This document shows, piece after piece, positions 1 to 9,739 of a DNA stretch of 43,798 bases. Location: the NCBI GenBank assembly GCA_025361165.1, contig JANYAU010000015.1, positions 1 through 43,798 of the forward strand. Reading direction: 5' to 3'. Made by a program: the position numbers and the translations under genes. This DNA is from Betaproteobacteria bacterium (lineage in GTDB: Bacteria > Pseudomonadota > Gammaproteobacteria > Burkholderiales > Thiobacteraceae). Under the pieces are notes generated by a model. It was given only the letters and a program-made list of their open reading frames with translations, made no database searches and had not been told where the DNA came from. Within the stretch, counting starts at the first letter, position 1; each line of letters starts with the position of its first letter.

Positions 1-458
1 GGGTCGATGCCGGTACTTTTCAGCTCAGTCAGCGCGAGCTGGGTAATCATCGCGTCCTTTTCATAGAAGCCGATGCGCTTACCCTTCATATCTTCTGGAA
101 ATGCAATATTGAGATCCATGGTCATGAACGATGGCGACAACAGGCCGGGGATTTTTGCCACCGGCTCGTAGCCCGCTGTGAAATGCGCCTTCATGATCAT
201 CGAAGGCGGGGCATACATGAAATCGAAACGCTTGGCGGCGGCTTTTTTCATGTAATCGTCGTAAGTCTTGACCGCCTCGATGCGCACTGGTTTTTTGAGC
301 GCCTTGGCGAGATAGTTGGCAAGCCCCTGATAATCGCGCACCACCAGGATCGGGTTCTTCACATAGTCCTGCACGCCCAAGATGTAATGGTCGGCGGCAC
401 GCGCCGGCAAACACACGAGCCATGTCAGCACCGTAAGCAGCATCACGCCTGATTTCAT
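1..458 (-). CDS. PhnD-like periplasmic substrate-binding protein (3' part outside window)
   Basis: The reading frame runs from ATG at 458 to the window edge without a stop, giving about 152 residues. Residues 1-21 form a signal peptide (hydrophobic stretch, then LPARA), so the product should be periplasmic. The mature part resembles the phosphate/phosphite/phosphonate binding-protein family (PF12974): a first beta strand, a YQGLANYLAKAL helix, a KPV strand, an FDFMYAPPS segment and the DMKGKRIGFYE hinge region. GGAGA lies 8 bases upstream of the ATG and a strong promoter lies further upstream. It is more divergent than the four PhnD-like proteins between 33 and 39 kb, which share an AHFARLAQ-type motif that this one lacks. 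The ligand is unknown. No transporter gene is visible, but the downstream side is cut off. Confidence 0.85.
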   Translation of the reverse strand, partial: MKSGVMLLTVLTWLVCLPARAADHYILGVQDYVKNPILVVRDYQGLANYLAKALKKPVRIEAVKTYDDYMKKAAAKRFDFMYAPPSMIMKAHFTAGYEPVAKIPGLLSPSFMTMDLNIAFPEDMKGKRIGFYEKDAMITQLALTELKSTGID

Positions 459-560
459 CGTCGTCTCCTAATTGTTATATTCGTCATCCCTGACGAAAGC
501 TCGCCGCGAAAATAGTCTCGGCTCAGCAAAAAAACCTGAAACATTAACACGTTCCGGTTA

Positions 561-589
561 ATTACATGATGGTTGGCTATCTATGTCAA
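561..589 (-). promoter_or_regulatory. sigma-70-type promoter for the PhnD-like gene at 458
   Basis: On the minus strand TTGACA (589-584) is followed by a 17-base spacer and TGTAAT (566-561), a near-consensus sigma-70 promoter. Transcription would start near 553 and leave a leader of about 95 bases before the ATG at 458. A TTAAC/GTTAA inverted repeat (544-561, 8-base spacer) overlaps the -10 and the expected start, so it could be a repressor site; that part is inference. Confidence 0.65.
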
Positions 590-611
590 GCAAATCCCAG
601 GCCTAGTCCCA

Positions 612-2690
612 TCACACCTTTAAAAATTGTTCCGCACGCGCTAGCCAGCGTGCCAGATGCCGCTCCGCGGCGGGCAGATCCGTATGCAGCAACATTTCTG
701 CGGTGGTCCGCGCTTGCGTCAGCATTAAATGATCACGCTCGATATCGGCAATTTTGAGCATGGGCACGCCGCTTTGGCGCGCCCCGAGAAATTCGCCCGG
801 ACCGCGCAAGGTCAAATCCTGCCGCGCTATCTCAAAACCATCGGACTGTTCATAGATAATCTTTAGCCGCGCCTTCGCCATATCCGACAACGGCGGCGCA
901 TACAGCAAAATACAGGCGCTTTTCGCCGCACCCCGCCCCACCCGTCCGCGCAACTGATGCAATTGCGCCAAGCCCATACGTTCCGCATGCTCGATCACCA
1001 TCAAACTGGCGTTGGGGACGTCCACCCCTACCTCAATAACGGTCGTCGCCACCAATAATTGAATTTTCCCCGCCTTGAACGCGGCCATGGCCTCGGTCTT
1101 TTCCTTCGCCTTTAAGCGGCCATGCACCAGCCCGACCTTGAGATCGGGGAAGTTAGCGCTGAGGCGCTCATAAGTATCGAGCGCAGTTTGCAATTGCAGC
1201 TTCTCAGATTCCTCGATCAACGGGCACACCCAGTAGGCTTGGCGCCCCGTGCGACACGCCTCGCGTACTCGCTCAATCACCTCATCGCGCCGCGTGTCCT
1301 CCACCAGCTTGGTCACAATCGGTGTGCGACCTGGCGGCAATTCATCGATCACCGAGACATCGAGATCGGCGTAATAACTCATCGACAGGGTGCGGGGAAT
1401 CGGCGTCGCGCTCATCATGAGTTGATGCGGGTTCACGCCTTTATTATGCAGCGCCAAGCGTTGCTCAACGCCGAAGCGATGTTGTTCGTCCACTACCGCC
1501 AGCCCCAGCCGTGCGAAGCTCACTTGATCCTGGAACAGCGCATGCGTGCCGACCGCGAGTTGTGCTGAGCCACTGGCGACTTGCGCCAGCATTTCCTCGC
1601 GCGCGCGCTTCGGTACGCTGGCCGCGATCCATGCGACCTGAATACCGAGCGGACTCAACCATTCGTGCAGCTTGCGATAATGCTGCTCGGCGAGAATTTC
1701 CGTCGGCGCCATCACCGCCGCTTGAAATTTATTTTCGATCGCCTGTGCGCAGGCCAGCGCCGCAACGATAGTCTTGCCGCTGCCGACATCGCCTTGCAAC
1801 AAGCGTTGCATCGGGTGCCGTGCAGACAAATCGCGGCTGATTTCATCGAAGGCCCGGCGTTGCGCACCCGTTAAAGCAAAGGGCAACGCCGCTATGAGCG
1901 CCTTGGTCAGGGTCTTTTTAGGCGCTAACGCCGGCGCGCTCAGACTACGGCGGCGCGCATAGTGGCGGCGCATGGAAAGTTGTTGCGCCAGCAATTCGTC
2001 GAAAATCAGGCGCTGCCATGCCCAATGCTGACGCGATTCAAGCTCGGCAAGCGGTGCGTCGGGCGGTGGCTCGTGCAGGTATTTGACGCTCTCTGCAAAC
2101 GCGGCGAGCTGGTATTCCTGCAACACCGCGGGCGGCAACGTATCCTGCAAATCGCAAACGCCGAGCGCGCGGCCGATCAGCTTGCGCAGTGGCTGCTGGC
2201 CGAGACCGGCAGTGGTGGGATACACCGGGGTGAGGTTTTCTTTGAGCGGCACGTCTTCACTCACCACCCGAACTTGCGGATGCACCATCTCCGGCCCGAG
2301 AAAACCCGCACGCAGCTCGCCCAGTAAACGGACCCGTGCGCCCTCCCGCAATATTTTTTGCTGACTGGGATAAAAATGCAGCAGCCGCACATACATCTCG
2401 CCGCTCGCATCCTCCACCCGACACACCAACTGGCGGCGCGGACGAAAACGCACCTCGGCATGCGCCACCACCCCTTCGACTTGTGCTAACTGTCCATAGG
2501 GCGCATGCGCAATGGGATAGATGTGGGTTTCATCCAGGTAGCGCAGCGGGAGATGCAACACCAGATCGAGATCGCGGTGAATGCCGAGTTTGGTTATTTT
2601 TTCTCGCGTCGATTTGCCGAGCGCGGCCAAAATGGAATCGGCACGATCGCTGGTGTCAACGGAATGGCTAGCGGGAAGCGGGCGCGGCAT
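612..2690 (-). CDS. recG: ATP-dependent DNA helicase RecG
   Basis: RecG is a superfamily 2 helicase that regresses stalled replication forks and migrates Holliday junctions. Numbered from the upstream ATG at 2711, the protein shows an N-terminal wedge/OB region (residues about 60-190), Walker A GDVGSGKT (307-314), the DEQH box (408-411), SATPIPRT (434-441) and the motif VI region QLRGRVGRG (586-594). The length of about 690 residues is normal for the family. The frame can open at ATG 2711, but that codon lies inside a REP-like palindrome, so I prefer ATG 2690; neither has a good ribosome site. It is the last gene of the gmk-rpoZ-spoT-ridA-recG run. Identity is certain; the start is not. Confidence 0.97.
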   Translation of the reverse strand: MPRPLPASHSVDTSDRADSILAALGKSTREKITKLGIHRDLDLVLHLPLRYLDETHIYPIAHAPYGQLAQVEGVVAHAEVRFRPRRQLVCRVEDASGEMYVRLLHFYPSQQKILREGARVRLLGELRAGFLGPEMVHPQVRVVSEDVPLKENLTPVYPTTAGLGQQPLRKLIGRALGVCDLQDTLPPAVLQEYQLAAFAESVKYLHEPPPDAPLAELESRQHWAWQRLIFDELLAQQLSMRRHYARRRSLSAPALAPKKTLTKALIAALPFALTGAQRRAFDEISRDLSARHPMQRLLQGDVGSGKTIVAALACAQAIENKFQAAVMAPTEILAEQHYRKLHEWLSPLGIQVAWIAASVPKRAREEMLAQVASGSAQLAVGTHALFQDQVSFARLGLAVVDEQHRFGVEQRLALHNKGVNPHQLMMSATPIPRTLSMSYYADLDVSVIDELPPGRTPIVTKLVEDTRRDEVIERVREACRTGRQAYWVCPLIEESEKLQLQTALDTYERLSANFPDLKVGLVHGRLKAKEKTEAMAAFKAGKIQLLVATTVIEVGVDVPNASLMVIEHAERMGLAQLHQLRGRVGRGAAKSACILLYAPPLSDMAKARLKIIYEQSDGFEIARQDLTLRGPGEFLGARQSGVPMLKIADIERDHLMLTQARTTAEMLLHTDLPAAERHLARWLARAEQFLKV

Positions 2691-2700
2691 CGTGTGGCGC

Positions 2701-2724
2701 GGGCGAGGCATGCCTCGCCCCTAC
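2701..2724 (-). repeat. REP-like palindrome, copy 1
   Basis: The perfect 20-base palindrome GGGCGAGGCATGCCTCGCCC (2701-2720) is preceded on the minus strand by GTAG (2724-2721). It lies just after the ridA stop codon and overlaps the first possible recG start. The same GTAG-plus-palindrome unit recurs at 9653-9676, and a shorter version at 16127-16145. GTAG followed by a stem-loop is the usual layout of REP sequences mobilised by RAYT transposases. Confidence 0.75.
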
Positions 2725-2729
2725 GGCCT

Positions 2730-3110
2730 CTATCCAAGAACCATCACCGCATCCGCCTCGATCAGCGCGCCACGCGGCAGCGAGGCCACGCCGACTGCGG
2801 CACGTGCCGGATACGGTTCTTTGAAATACTGCGCCATGACTTCGTTCACTTTGGCGAAGTGCCCAAGATCGGTGAGGAAGACATTCAACTTCACCACATC
2901 GGCAAGCGCGCCATCCGCAGCCGTCGCCACTGCTTGCAGATTTTGAAACACGCGGTCGATTTGGTTTTCGATACCGTCTACCAATTGCATACTCACCGGA
3001 TCGAGTCCGATCTGCCCCGAGAGATACACCGTGTTACCCGTTTTCACGGCTTGCGAATAAGTACCGATGGCTGCCGGCGCGTGATCGGTCTTGATGATTT
3101 TTTTCGACAT
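2730..3110 (-). CDS. ridA: RidA family reactive enamine/imine deaminase
   Basis: RidA hydrolyses the reactive enamine/imine intermediates made by PLP enzymes such as threonine dehydratase, protecting other PLP enzymes in the cytosol. The product is 126 residues, typical of the YjgF/YER057c/UK114 fold. The catalytic arginine lies in [21 protein letters not shown] near the C terminus. I chose ATG 3110 ([12 protein letters not shown]) over the longer frame opening at 3155, because AGAGGAAG sits at the right distance upstream and the family begins here. It lies 50 bases after spoT and directly ahead of recG on the same strand. RidA next to spoT and recG is common in proteobacteria. Confidence 0.95.
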   Translation of the reverse strand: MSKKIIKTDHAPAAIGTYSQAVKTGNTVYLSGQIGLDPVSMQLVDGIENQIDRVFQNLQAVATAADGALADVVKLNVFLTDLGHFAKVNEVMAQYFKEPYPARAAVGVASLPRGALIEADAVMVLG

Positions 3111-3160
3111 GGCGCTTCCTCTTTCATTGATTAATTGCCCCAGCAATTCGCGCACCGATT

Positions 3161-5269
3161 CTACCTTTTTACGCGTGCAATTCTAACCACCGCGGGGATT
3201 TGCCGTAAGCCGCGCATCACACGGGCGAGGTGATCGCGATCTTCTACTTGCAGAGTGAAAATCATGGACGCGTAGGCGCTGCCATCTTCTTCCTCCATGG
3301 CCACATTTTCGATGTTGGCATTTTCGTCGGCGATGCCTGCCGCCACCTTGGCCAGCACGCCGCGCTGATTGGCCACAACCAGCTTGATATTTACATCGAA
3401 GAGCTTTTTGGTTTCGGGATCCCACTCCACATCCACCCATTTGTCCGGGTCGGCGCGGAATTGCGCAATCGCCGGACAATCGTGCGTATGGATAATGAGT
3501 CCCTTGCCTTTATTGATGACGCCCAAAATCGGATCGCCAGGAATCGGACGGCAGCACTGGGCGAGCTGCACCGCCAAGCCCTCCGTGCCGCGTATGGTGA
3601 TCGAGCCAAGGGGCTTTTTCTCCGTCAATACGGATTCGCCCGACGCGAGCAAGCGCCGCGCCACCACCAGATTCAAGCGCTTGCCCAGCCCGATGTCGGC
3701 GAGAATCTCTGCTTTCGACTTCACATTGTTTTCACGCAATAACTCCGTCCAGCGCGCCTCGTCAATCGCGCTCGGCTCGGTTTTGAGCGCGCGCAGCGCC
3801 TGGTTAAGCAACTGCTCGCCCAGCGCCGCCGCTTCTTCCGAATGCATGGTTTTGAGGTAATGCCGGATATGCGCGCGCGCTTTGCCGGTCACCACATAAT
3901 TAAGCCATGCCGGGTTAGGGTGCGCCTGCGGTGCGGTAATGATCTCCACCCGATCGCCATTCCGCAGCTCCATGCGCAACGGCGCCAACTCGTCATTGAT
4001 CTTGACCGCAACGCAGCGGTTACCAATATCGGTATGTACATTGTAAGCAAGATCCACCGCCGTCGCGCCGCGTGGCAAAGCCATGATCTTGCCTTTGGGC
4101 GTAAACACATACACCTCATCCGGGAACAGATCGATCTTGATGTGCTCCAAAAACTCGATCGCATCGCCGCTCTCGCTCTGAATTTCGAGCAGGCTTTGCA
4201 ACCATTGATGGGTTTTTTGCTGGGCATCGTTGGCTAACTCGTCGCCGGCTTTATACAGCCAATGCGAGGCCACGCCAGCCTCGGCGATCTTGTGCATGTC
4301 TTGGGTGCGGATTTGCACTTCGAGCGGCGTGCCGTAGGGACCGAACAGCGTGGTGTGCAGCGATTGATAGCCGTTGCCCTTGGGAATGGCGATGTAGTCT
4401 TTGAATTTACCGGGAATGGGTTTGTATAAACCATGCAGCACGCCGAGCGCCAGATAGCAGGCCGGCACGTCTTTCACGATCACACGAAAACCATAGATGT
4501 CGTACACCTCAGAGAAGGTGAGCGATTTGCCCTGCATCTTTTTATAAATACTGTTGAGATGCTTCTCGCGCCCGGTGACGCCGGCTTCCACCCCGGCGTC
4601 TTGGAGCTTGCCCTGGATCGCTTCCAACACCTTTTCCACCAGCGCGCGTCGGTTGCCGCGGGCGGCTTTTACCGCCTTCGCCAATACCCGGTAGCGTGTC
4701 GGAAAAAGGTAGCGGAAGCTCAGATCGTCGAGCTCCTGGTACACGCTGTTAAGCCCCAAACGATTGGCAATCGGCGCATAAATTTCTAGGGTTTCTTTAG
4801 CGATGCGCTTGCGCTTTTCCGCTGCCATCGAATCCAGCGTACGCATATTGTGCAAGCGGTCGGCGAGCTTGATCAGGATAACGCGCACATCGCGCGCCAT
4901 CGCCAATAGCATTTTGCGGAATTTTTCGGCTTGGGCGTGGGCTTCGGTTTGAAACTCGATGCGATCGAGTTTGGACACGCCATCCACCAACTCGGCCACC
5001 GCCTTGCCGAATTGCTCGCTCACCTGTTGTTTGGTGGCGGGCGTATCTTCGACCACATCGTGCAACAAGGCCGCCATCAACGCCTGCGCGTCGAGGTGCC
5101 ATTTCGCGAGCAGTTTAGCTACCGCGACCGGGTGGGAGATGTAGGGATCGCCGCTTTTTCTGAATTGCCCTGCATGGGCAGATTTACTGAATTGATAGGC
5201 TTTTTCAACCAGCGCGACATCGTCTGGTTTGAGGTAAGAAATATGTTCGGCGAGTTCGGCTAAGTGCAT
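3161..5269 (-). CDS. spoT: Bifunctional (p)ppGpp synthetase/hydrolase, SpoT/RelA family
   Basis: This 702-residue long RSH enzyme makes and degrades the alarmone (p)ppGpp. The hydrolase domain is intact, with [16 protein letters not shown] near residue 32 and HDVVED at 70-75. The synthetase domain carries [12 protein letters not shown] and [10 protein letters not shown]. The basic K-F-K-D in place of the acidic ExDD motif of monofunctional RelA points to the bifunctional class. A TGS domain ([20 protein letters not shown]) follows, then the conserved-cysteine region and a C-terminal ACT domain. rpoZ ends 35 bases upstream of its start, so it is likely co-transcribed with gmk and rpoZ. The ribosome site before ATG 5269 is weak. 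It is the only RSH gene in the window; a second RelA elsewhere cannot be excluded. Confidence 0.96.
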   Translation of the reverse strand: MHLAELAEHISYLKPDDVALVEKAYQFSKSAHAGQFRKSGDPYISHPVAVAKLLAKWHLDAQALMAALLHDVVEDTPATKQQVSEQFGKAVAELVDGVSKLDRIEFQTEAHAQAEKFRKMLLAMARDVRVILIKLADRLHNMRTLDSMAAEKRKRIAKETLEIYAPIANRLGLNSVYQELDDLSFRYLFPTRYRVLAKAVKAARGNRRALVEKVLEAIQGKLQDAGVEAGVTGREKHLNSIYKKMQGKSLTFSEVYDIYGFRVIVKDVPACYLALGVLHGLYKPIPGKFKDYIAIPKGNGYQSLHTTLFGPYGTPLEVQIRTQDMHKIAEAGVASHWLYKAGDELANDAQQKTHQWLQSLLEIQSESGDAIEFLEHIKIDLFPDEVYVFTPKGKIMALPRGATAVDLAYNVHTDIGNRCVAVKINDELAPLRMELRNGDRVEIITAPQAHPNPAWLNYVVTGKARAHIRHYLKTMHSEEAAALGEQLLNQALRALKTEPSAIDEARWTELLRENNVKSKAEILADIGLGKRLNLVVARRLLASGESVLTEKKPLGSITIRGTEGLAVQLAQCCRPIPGDPILGVINKGKGLIIHTHDCPAIAQFRADPDKWVDVEWDPETKKLFDVNIKLVVANQRGVLAKVAAGIADENANIENVAMEEEDGSAYASMIFTLQVEDRDHLARVMRGLRQIPAVVRIARVKR

Positions 5270-5304
5270 GGTGTCCCAAGATCAAAACCTACCCGCCGCC
5301 GACT

Positions 5305-5511
5305 TTAGGCTTGGCCCTTGTTCAGAATTTCCATGCCCACTTTACCCTGTGCGATTTCGCGCAGCGCAATCACGGTCACCTTATCACGATTAATCTCCAC
5401 CAAGGGCGTGGCGCCATTGGCGATTTGACGCGCGCGGGTGGTGGCGACCAGCGCCAGTTCAAAGCGGTTGGGAATGTGATGCATACAATCGTCGACGGTA
5501 ATACGTGCCAT
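5305..5511 (-). CDS. rpoZ: DNA-directed RNA polymerase omega subunit
   Basis: The 68-residue protein begins [10 protein letters not shown] and continues with [15 protein letters not shown], the hallmark of bacterial omega. Omega helps fold and assemble the beta' subunit and forms part of the ppGpp site 1 on RNA polymerase. Its place between gmk and spoT is the conserved proteobacterial arrangement and fits that functional link. Length is normal; the C terminus is shorter than in E. coli (91 residues), as is common in betaproteobacteria. Confidence 0.96.
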   Translation of the reverse strand: MARITVDDCMHHIPNRFELALVATTRARQIANGATPLVEINRDKVTVIALREIAQGKVGMEILNKGQA

Positions 5512-5542
5512 GATGACCTCTAAACTGGAATAGTGAATCGGG

Positions 5543-6169
<627 letters not shown>

Positions 6170-6290
6170 TCAACCCCCTTGTTTCTACATTTTCACGCCT
6201 GCCCATCAAACGTACTTGATGGGGTAAACCTCAAGTACCGCAATGATAACCTGATCGCCATAACACCAGACACCCGCTCCGCTTGGAAGG

Positions 6291-6719
6291 CTAGAAGGCC
6301 AAGATGACGACGCCAGCCCCAACCATGAAAATGCCCACCCACTCCTGGATCGACGGGCGCTCCGCCAAGAAAATAAATGCGAACACGGCAACCAGCACCA
6401 AGCTGAGCTTGTCCACGGGGGCGACCTTCGAGGCATCCCCGAGCTTCAGCGCACGGAAGTAACACACCCAGGAAGCGCCGGTAGCTAAACCGGAGAGCAC
6501 AAGGAAGAACAATGTCTTGCGGCTGAGGTCCAGGGGGTTGCTCCATTTGCCCGTGAACCCAACGAAAGCTGCCAGCACGAAGAGAATGACCACAGTTCGT
6601 ATGAGTGTGGCGAGATCTGAATCCACGCCCTGAATGCCGATCCTGGCGAAGATGGCAGTCAAGGCGGCAAATACCGCGGAAAGCAGAGCCCAAACCAGCC
6701 AGGGTGGTGAGCTTGTCAT
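6291..6719 (-). CDS. Small EamA-domain membrane protein (COG2510-like)
   Basis: This 142-residue protein with about five hydrophobic helices consists of a single EamA (DMT superfamily) domain. Characteristic stretches are ALLSAVFAALTAIFARIG, GVDSDLATLIRTVV, SGLATGASWVCYFRALKLG and APVDKLSLVLVAVFAF. Single-domain members of this group are thought to work as dimers in export of small molecules, but no substrate can be read from the sequence. I chose ATG 6719 because the longer frame from 6746 adds a polar leader unlike the family; neither has a clear ribosome site. It interrupts the usual yicC-gmk adjacency, which suggests insertion into the cluster. A short inverted repeat spans its upstream boundary with yicC. 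Confidence 0.85.
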   Translation of the reverse strand: MTSSPPWLVWALLSAVFAALTAIFARIGIQGVDSDLATLIRTVVILFVLAAFVGFTGKWSNPLDLSRKTLFFLVLSGLATGASWVCYFRALKLGDASKVAPVDKLSLVLVAVFAFIFLAERPSIQEWVGIFMVGAGVVILAF

Positions 6720-6740
6720 CTCGGAGCGTCGCAGAAGGTT

Positions 6741-6795
6741 ATACAAAATTTCGGGCCGGCTGACATACCTTGTTTTTTCATTCGATATTTTGTAT
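6741..6795. repeat. 13-base inverted repeat between yicC and the EamA gene
   Basis: ATACAAAATTTCG (6741-6753) and the reverse complement of 6783-6795 (ATACAAAATATCG) match at 12 of 13 positions, 29 bases apart. One arm encodes the last residues of YicC. No T-run follows on the minus strand, so it is not an intrinsic terminator. It may be a local duplication linked to insertion of the EamA gene. Confidence 0.5.
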
Positions 6796-7644
6796 CTGTT
6801 CCCGCATTTGGTCGATCAGCACTTTCATCTCCATCGATGCTTGCGACATTTCCGCATCTACCGATTTCGAACCCAGGGTGTTGGCTTCGCGGTTCAACTC
6901 CTGCATCAGGAAATCCAAGCGTTTGCCCGCGCCGCCGCCTTTGCCGAGTACGCGCTTAACCTCGCTGAGGTGGGTAGCCAAGCGGGCAAGCTCTTCATCG
7001 ACATCGATTTTCTGCGCGAACAATACGATCTCTTGCCGCACTCGCTCATCTTCGCTCGCGACCTCGGCTTCCTTCAGGCGCTGGCGTAATTTTTCCTGCA
7101 AATTAGCGACGATCAGAGCCGATTTAGGTTTAATCCGCGCCACCAGCGTTTCCACTTGCGCTGCCCGATCGAGGATGATGTCTTTTAATTTCGCGCCTTC
7201 ACGGCTACGCGTCGCGGCCAGATCATCCAATGCCCGCGTGAGAAGCGCCAGCGCCGACTCTTTCAGTGCGTCTTTGGATAATTCTTCGGTGGCGATCACC
7301 CCTGGCCAGCGCAAAATTTCCGCCACGCTCAGTGGGGCGGCTTGCGGCGCGTGCTCGCGTACGGTCTTATCCAATACCAATAGTTGCTTGAGCAAGGCGG
7401 AATGGATATGCGCCAGGCTTTCTGCGGTCACCGCGGCAGAAAACCCCAGGCGGCAATCGACCTTGCCGCGGGCTAGACGCGCGCCAATCAACTCGCGCAA
7501 AGCGGGTTCCAACCCGCGTAATTCGTCCATGATGCGAAACTGGATATCGAGATAACGGCTGTTCACTGTCTTGAGTTCGAGATTCAGGGTGCCCTGGGGC
7601 AACTCCTGGCTTAGCGCGGCGTAACCGGTCATGCTGTAGATCAT
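6778..7644 (-). CDS. yicC: YicC family endoribonuclease
   Basis: The 288-residue protein begins MIYSMTGYAALSQE and contains ELKTVNSRYLDIQFR, RGKVDCRLGF and the C-terminal KRLDFLMQELNREANTLGSKS block that defines the YicC/YloC family. Family members have been described as RNA endonucleases acting on mRNA or small RNA. The middle is rich in charged coiled-coil sequence (about residues 140-220). The gene heads the minus-strand gmk-recG group and is divergent from the Ser/Thr kinase gene, with a 137-base shared upstream region. Length and start are typical. Confidence 0.93.
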   Translation of the reverse strand: MIYSMTGYAALSQELPQGTLNLELKTVNSRYLDIQFRIMDELRGLEPALRELIGARLARGKVDCRLGFSAAVTAESLAHIHSALLKQLLVLDKTVREHAPQAAPLSVAEILRWPGVIATEELSKDALKESALALLTRALDDLAATRSREGAKLKDIILDRAAQVETLVARIKPKSALIVANLQEKLRQRLKEAEVASEDERVRQEIVLFAQKIDVDEELARLATHLSEVKRVLGKGGGAGKRLDFLMQELNREANTLGSKSVDAEMSQASMEMKVLIDQMREQIQNIE

Positions 7645-7781
7645 GTGTATCCTGCCGCTAATAATGAAACCCGCCTATTCCGGGATAGGATAAGCGAGGC
7701 ATTCATTGAAGATTGTGTTGTAAAGCTTTACTTTATCGTAATAAATGCCGAAAATGAAAGCATATTTACTGTAACCACCAG

Positions 7782-8726
7782 ATGCCAAGCCAAGCTAATT
7801 GCGCGCTCCCCAAGGGCTATCAACTTCAAAACTATAAAATCGCCAAACAGTTGTCGGGGGGCGGCTTTAGTATCGTTTACCTGGCTCACGACGAAAACGC
7901 CGTACCGGTAGCGATCAAAGAGTATTTGCCTAACCAACTCGTGCTGCGCGAAGAAGGCTCCTTGGTGCAAGCGACCACGGCGGAAAATCTCGCCACCTTC
8001 CGCTACGGTATGAAGTGCTTCTTCGAGGAAGGCCGCGCCCTGGCCAAGATCAATCACCCGAACGTGGTGCGGGTAACCAATTTCTTCCGCGGCAACGAGA
8101 CGGTGTACATGGTGATGCGCTATGAGCGCGGCAAAACCATGCAGGAGGAAATTACCTCGCGCAAGCGCGTGGTGAAAGAAATCTTTATCCGCCGCGTGTT
8201 CGCCGAGCTATTGAACGGCCTGCGCGAAGTGCACACGCATAAAATTCTGCATCTCGACATTAAGCCCGCCAATATTTATATCCGCTTGGATGGCTCGCCG
8301 GTGCTGCTGGATTTCGGCGCCGCCCGGCAAACGCTCACCAGCGAAAAATCCAAGCTCTCGCCCATGTACACGCCCGGCTTCGCCGCCCCCGAGCAATATA
8401 AAAACCGCGACATTCTCGGCCCTTGGACCGACATTTATAGCGTGGGGGCAAGTATGTTTTCTTGCCTCGCCGGCTTCGCCCCGCAAGCGGCCGACCAGCG
8501 GCTCACCAACGACAAACTCGCTTCCGCTAAAAAATTGTGGGCGGGGCAATATTCGGATCACCTATTGGAAATAATCGACTGGTGCTTGCAGCTCAATTAT
8601 ATGGATCGCCCGCAAAGCGTGTTTCATCTGCAAAAAACTCTCCTCGAGATCATACCCGAGCCGCCGCCCAAAAAAGCGAAATTGTTCGACACCATACGCC
8701 AAACCTTGTCCAAAGAAATTTTTTAG
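7782..8726 (+). CDS. Soluble Ser/Thr protein kinase
   Basis: This 314-residue eukaryotic-like kinase has no membrane segment. The glycine-rich loop is GGGFS (26-30), the ATP-binding lysine is K46 in VAIKEY, the catalytic loop is HLDIKPAN (157-164), the metal-binding DFG is at 177-179, and an APEQY-type activation-segment end follows. The catalytic loop reads HLD rather than HRD, so it is a non-RD kinase that may not need activation-loop phosphorylation. A PP2C phosphatase gene starts 9 bases after its stop, so the two are almost certainly a working pair. The substrate is unknown. It is divergent from yicC; kinase-phosphatase pairs ahead of rph recur in betaproteobacteria. Confidence 0.93.
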   Translation: MPSQANCALPKGYQLQNYKIAKQLSGGGFSIVYLAHDENAVPVAIKEYLPNQLVLREEGSLVQATTAENLATFRYGMKCFFEEGRALAKINHPNVVRVTNFFRGNETVYMVMRYERGKTMQEEITSRKRVVKEIFIRRVFAELLNGLREVHTHKILHLDIKPANIYIRLDGSPVLLDFGAARQTLTSEKSKLSPMYTPGFAAPEQYKNRDILGPWTDIYSVGASMFSCLAGFAPQAADQRLTNDKLASAKKLWAGQYSDHLLEIIDWCLQLNYMDRPQSVFHLQKTLLEIIPEPPPKKAKLFDTIRQTLSKEIF

Positions 8727-8735
8727 AGCCGCACG

Positions 8736-9656
8736 ATGAAATTTGCCATTTTCCAACAAAGCCGCCAGGGCGGCCGCAAATACAACCAAGATCGTCTCGC
8801 CTATTCTTACAGCAAAGATGCGGTACTCATGGTCGTGGCTGATGGTATGGGTGGCCACTTCCACGGCGAAGTCGCGGCGCAAATCACCGTGCAAATGATC
8901 ACCGAAATGTTCCAAAAGCATGCGCAACCGCACATCAAAGACCCGCACCGCTTTCTCGCTGCTTCCATGGTCAGCGGGCACGAGGCGATTCTGGACTACA
9001 CCAACAAGCATAAGCTGATGGAATCGCCGCGCACCACTTGCGTCGCCTGCATCGTGCAGCAAGGGCATGCTTATTGGGCACACGTAGGCGATTCGCGTCT
9101 GTATATGTTCCGCGGTATGCGGCTGATTACCCGCACTAAGGATCACTCCAAAGTGCAGCAATTATTTGATGACGGCAAGATCTCCGAGGCGGAGATGTAT
9201 ACCCATCCCGAGCGCAACAAAATTTATAATTGCCTGGGCGGTTTTCTGCCGCCCGATGTGGAGTTGGGCAAACGCATGCCGATCCGCGACGGGGATACCT
9301 TGTTATTGTGTTCCGATGGTGTCTGGAGCGTTCTCTCGATAGCGGAAGTTGCCTCTATCATCGACACCTATACCATTACCCGCGCCGTGCCGGAGCTGCT
9401 CGATCACGCCGAATTCCGCGGCGGCGAAGACGGCGATAATCTCTCCGCAGTCGGCATGACCTGGGGCGAGCCGCAAAATCGCGGCTTGCACCACGACACC
9501 GTTTCCACGGCGCAGATGCCGCTGGAAGATGTCACCACCCGGCTCGACCCCTTCAGCGTCGCACGCGACCCTAACGCCCGCCAACCGGTTTCGGAAGACG
9601 ACATCGAGCGCGCTATTTCCGAAATCCAAAACGCGATTAAAAAATACTCCAAGTAG
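8736..9656 (+). CDS. PP2C-family Ser/Thr protein phosphatase
   Basis: The 306-residue protein carries the metal-binding motifs of PP2C phosphatases: GRKYNQDR (13-20), VADGMGGH (34-41), [20 protein letters not shown] and [11 protein letters not shown], all in the usual order. It should dephosphorylate the targets of, and perhaps the kinase encoded by, the gene 9 bases upstream. The last 60 or so residues are a charged tail outside the catalytic fold ([16 protein letters not shown]). Its TAG stop codon is the TAG of a GTAG-headed REP-like palindrome. Confidence 0.93.
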   Translation: MKFAIFQQSRQGGRKYNQDRLAYSYSKDAVLMVVADGMGGHFHGEVAAQITVQMITEMFQKHAQPHIKDPHRFLAASMVSGHEAILDYTNKHKLMESPRTTCVACIVQQGHAYWAHVGDSRLYMFRGMRLITRTKDHSKVQQLFDDGKISEAEMYTHPERNKIYNCLGGFLPPDVELGKRMPIRDGDTLLLCSDGVWSVLSIAEVASIIDTYTITRAVPELLDHAEFRGGEDGDNLSAVGMTWGEPQNRGLHHDTVSTAQMPLEDVTTRLDPFSVARDPNARQPVSEDDIERAISEIQNAIKKYSK

Positions 9657-9676
9657 GGGCGAGGCATGCCTCGCCC
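9653..9676 (+). repeat. REP-like palindrome, copy 2
   Basis: GTAG (9653-9656) is followed by the same perfect 20-base palindrome as at 2701-2720 (here 9657-9676). The TAG supplies the stop codon of the PP2C gene. The shared match with copy 1 continues two bases (GC) past the palindrome. Confidence 0.75.
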
Positions 9677-9739
9677 GCAATATCACACGAAAGATCACAC
9701 GCGATACCCTCCGCAACACGACAACCATTAGGACTTTTC

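Noticed and set aside
2505-3134. 209-codon plus-strand open frame opposite recG/ridA
   Set aside because: It is antisense to two clear genes and shows no family features; the long open frame reflects GC-rich codon structure.
6212-6238. 8-bp inverted repeat after the EamA gene as terminator
   Set aside because: The stem is AT-rich and is not followed by a T-run on the minus strand.
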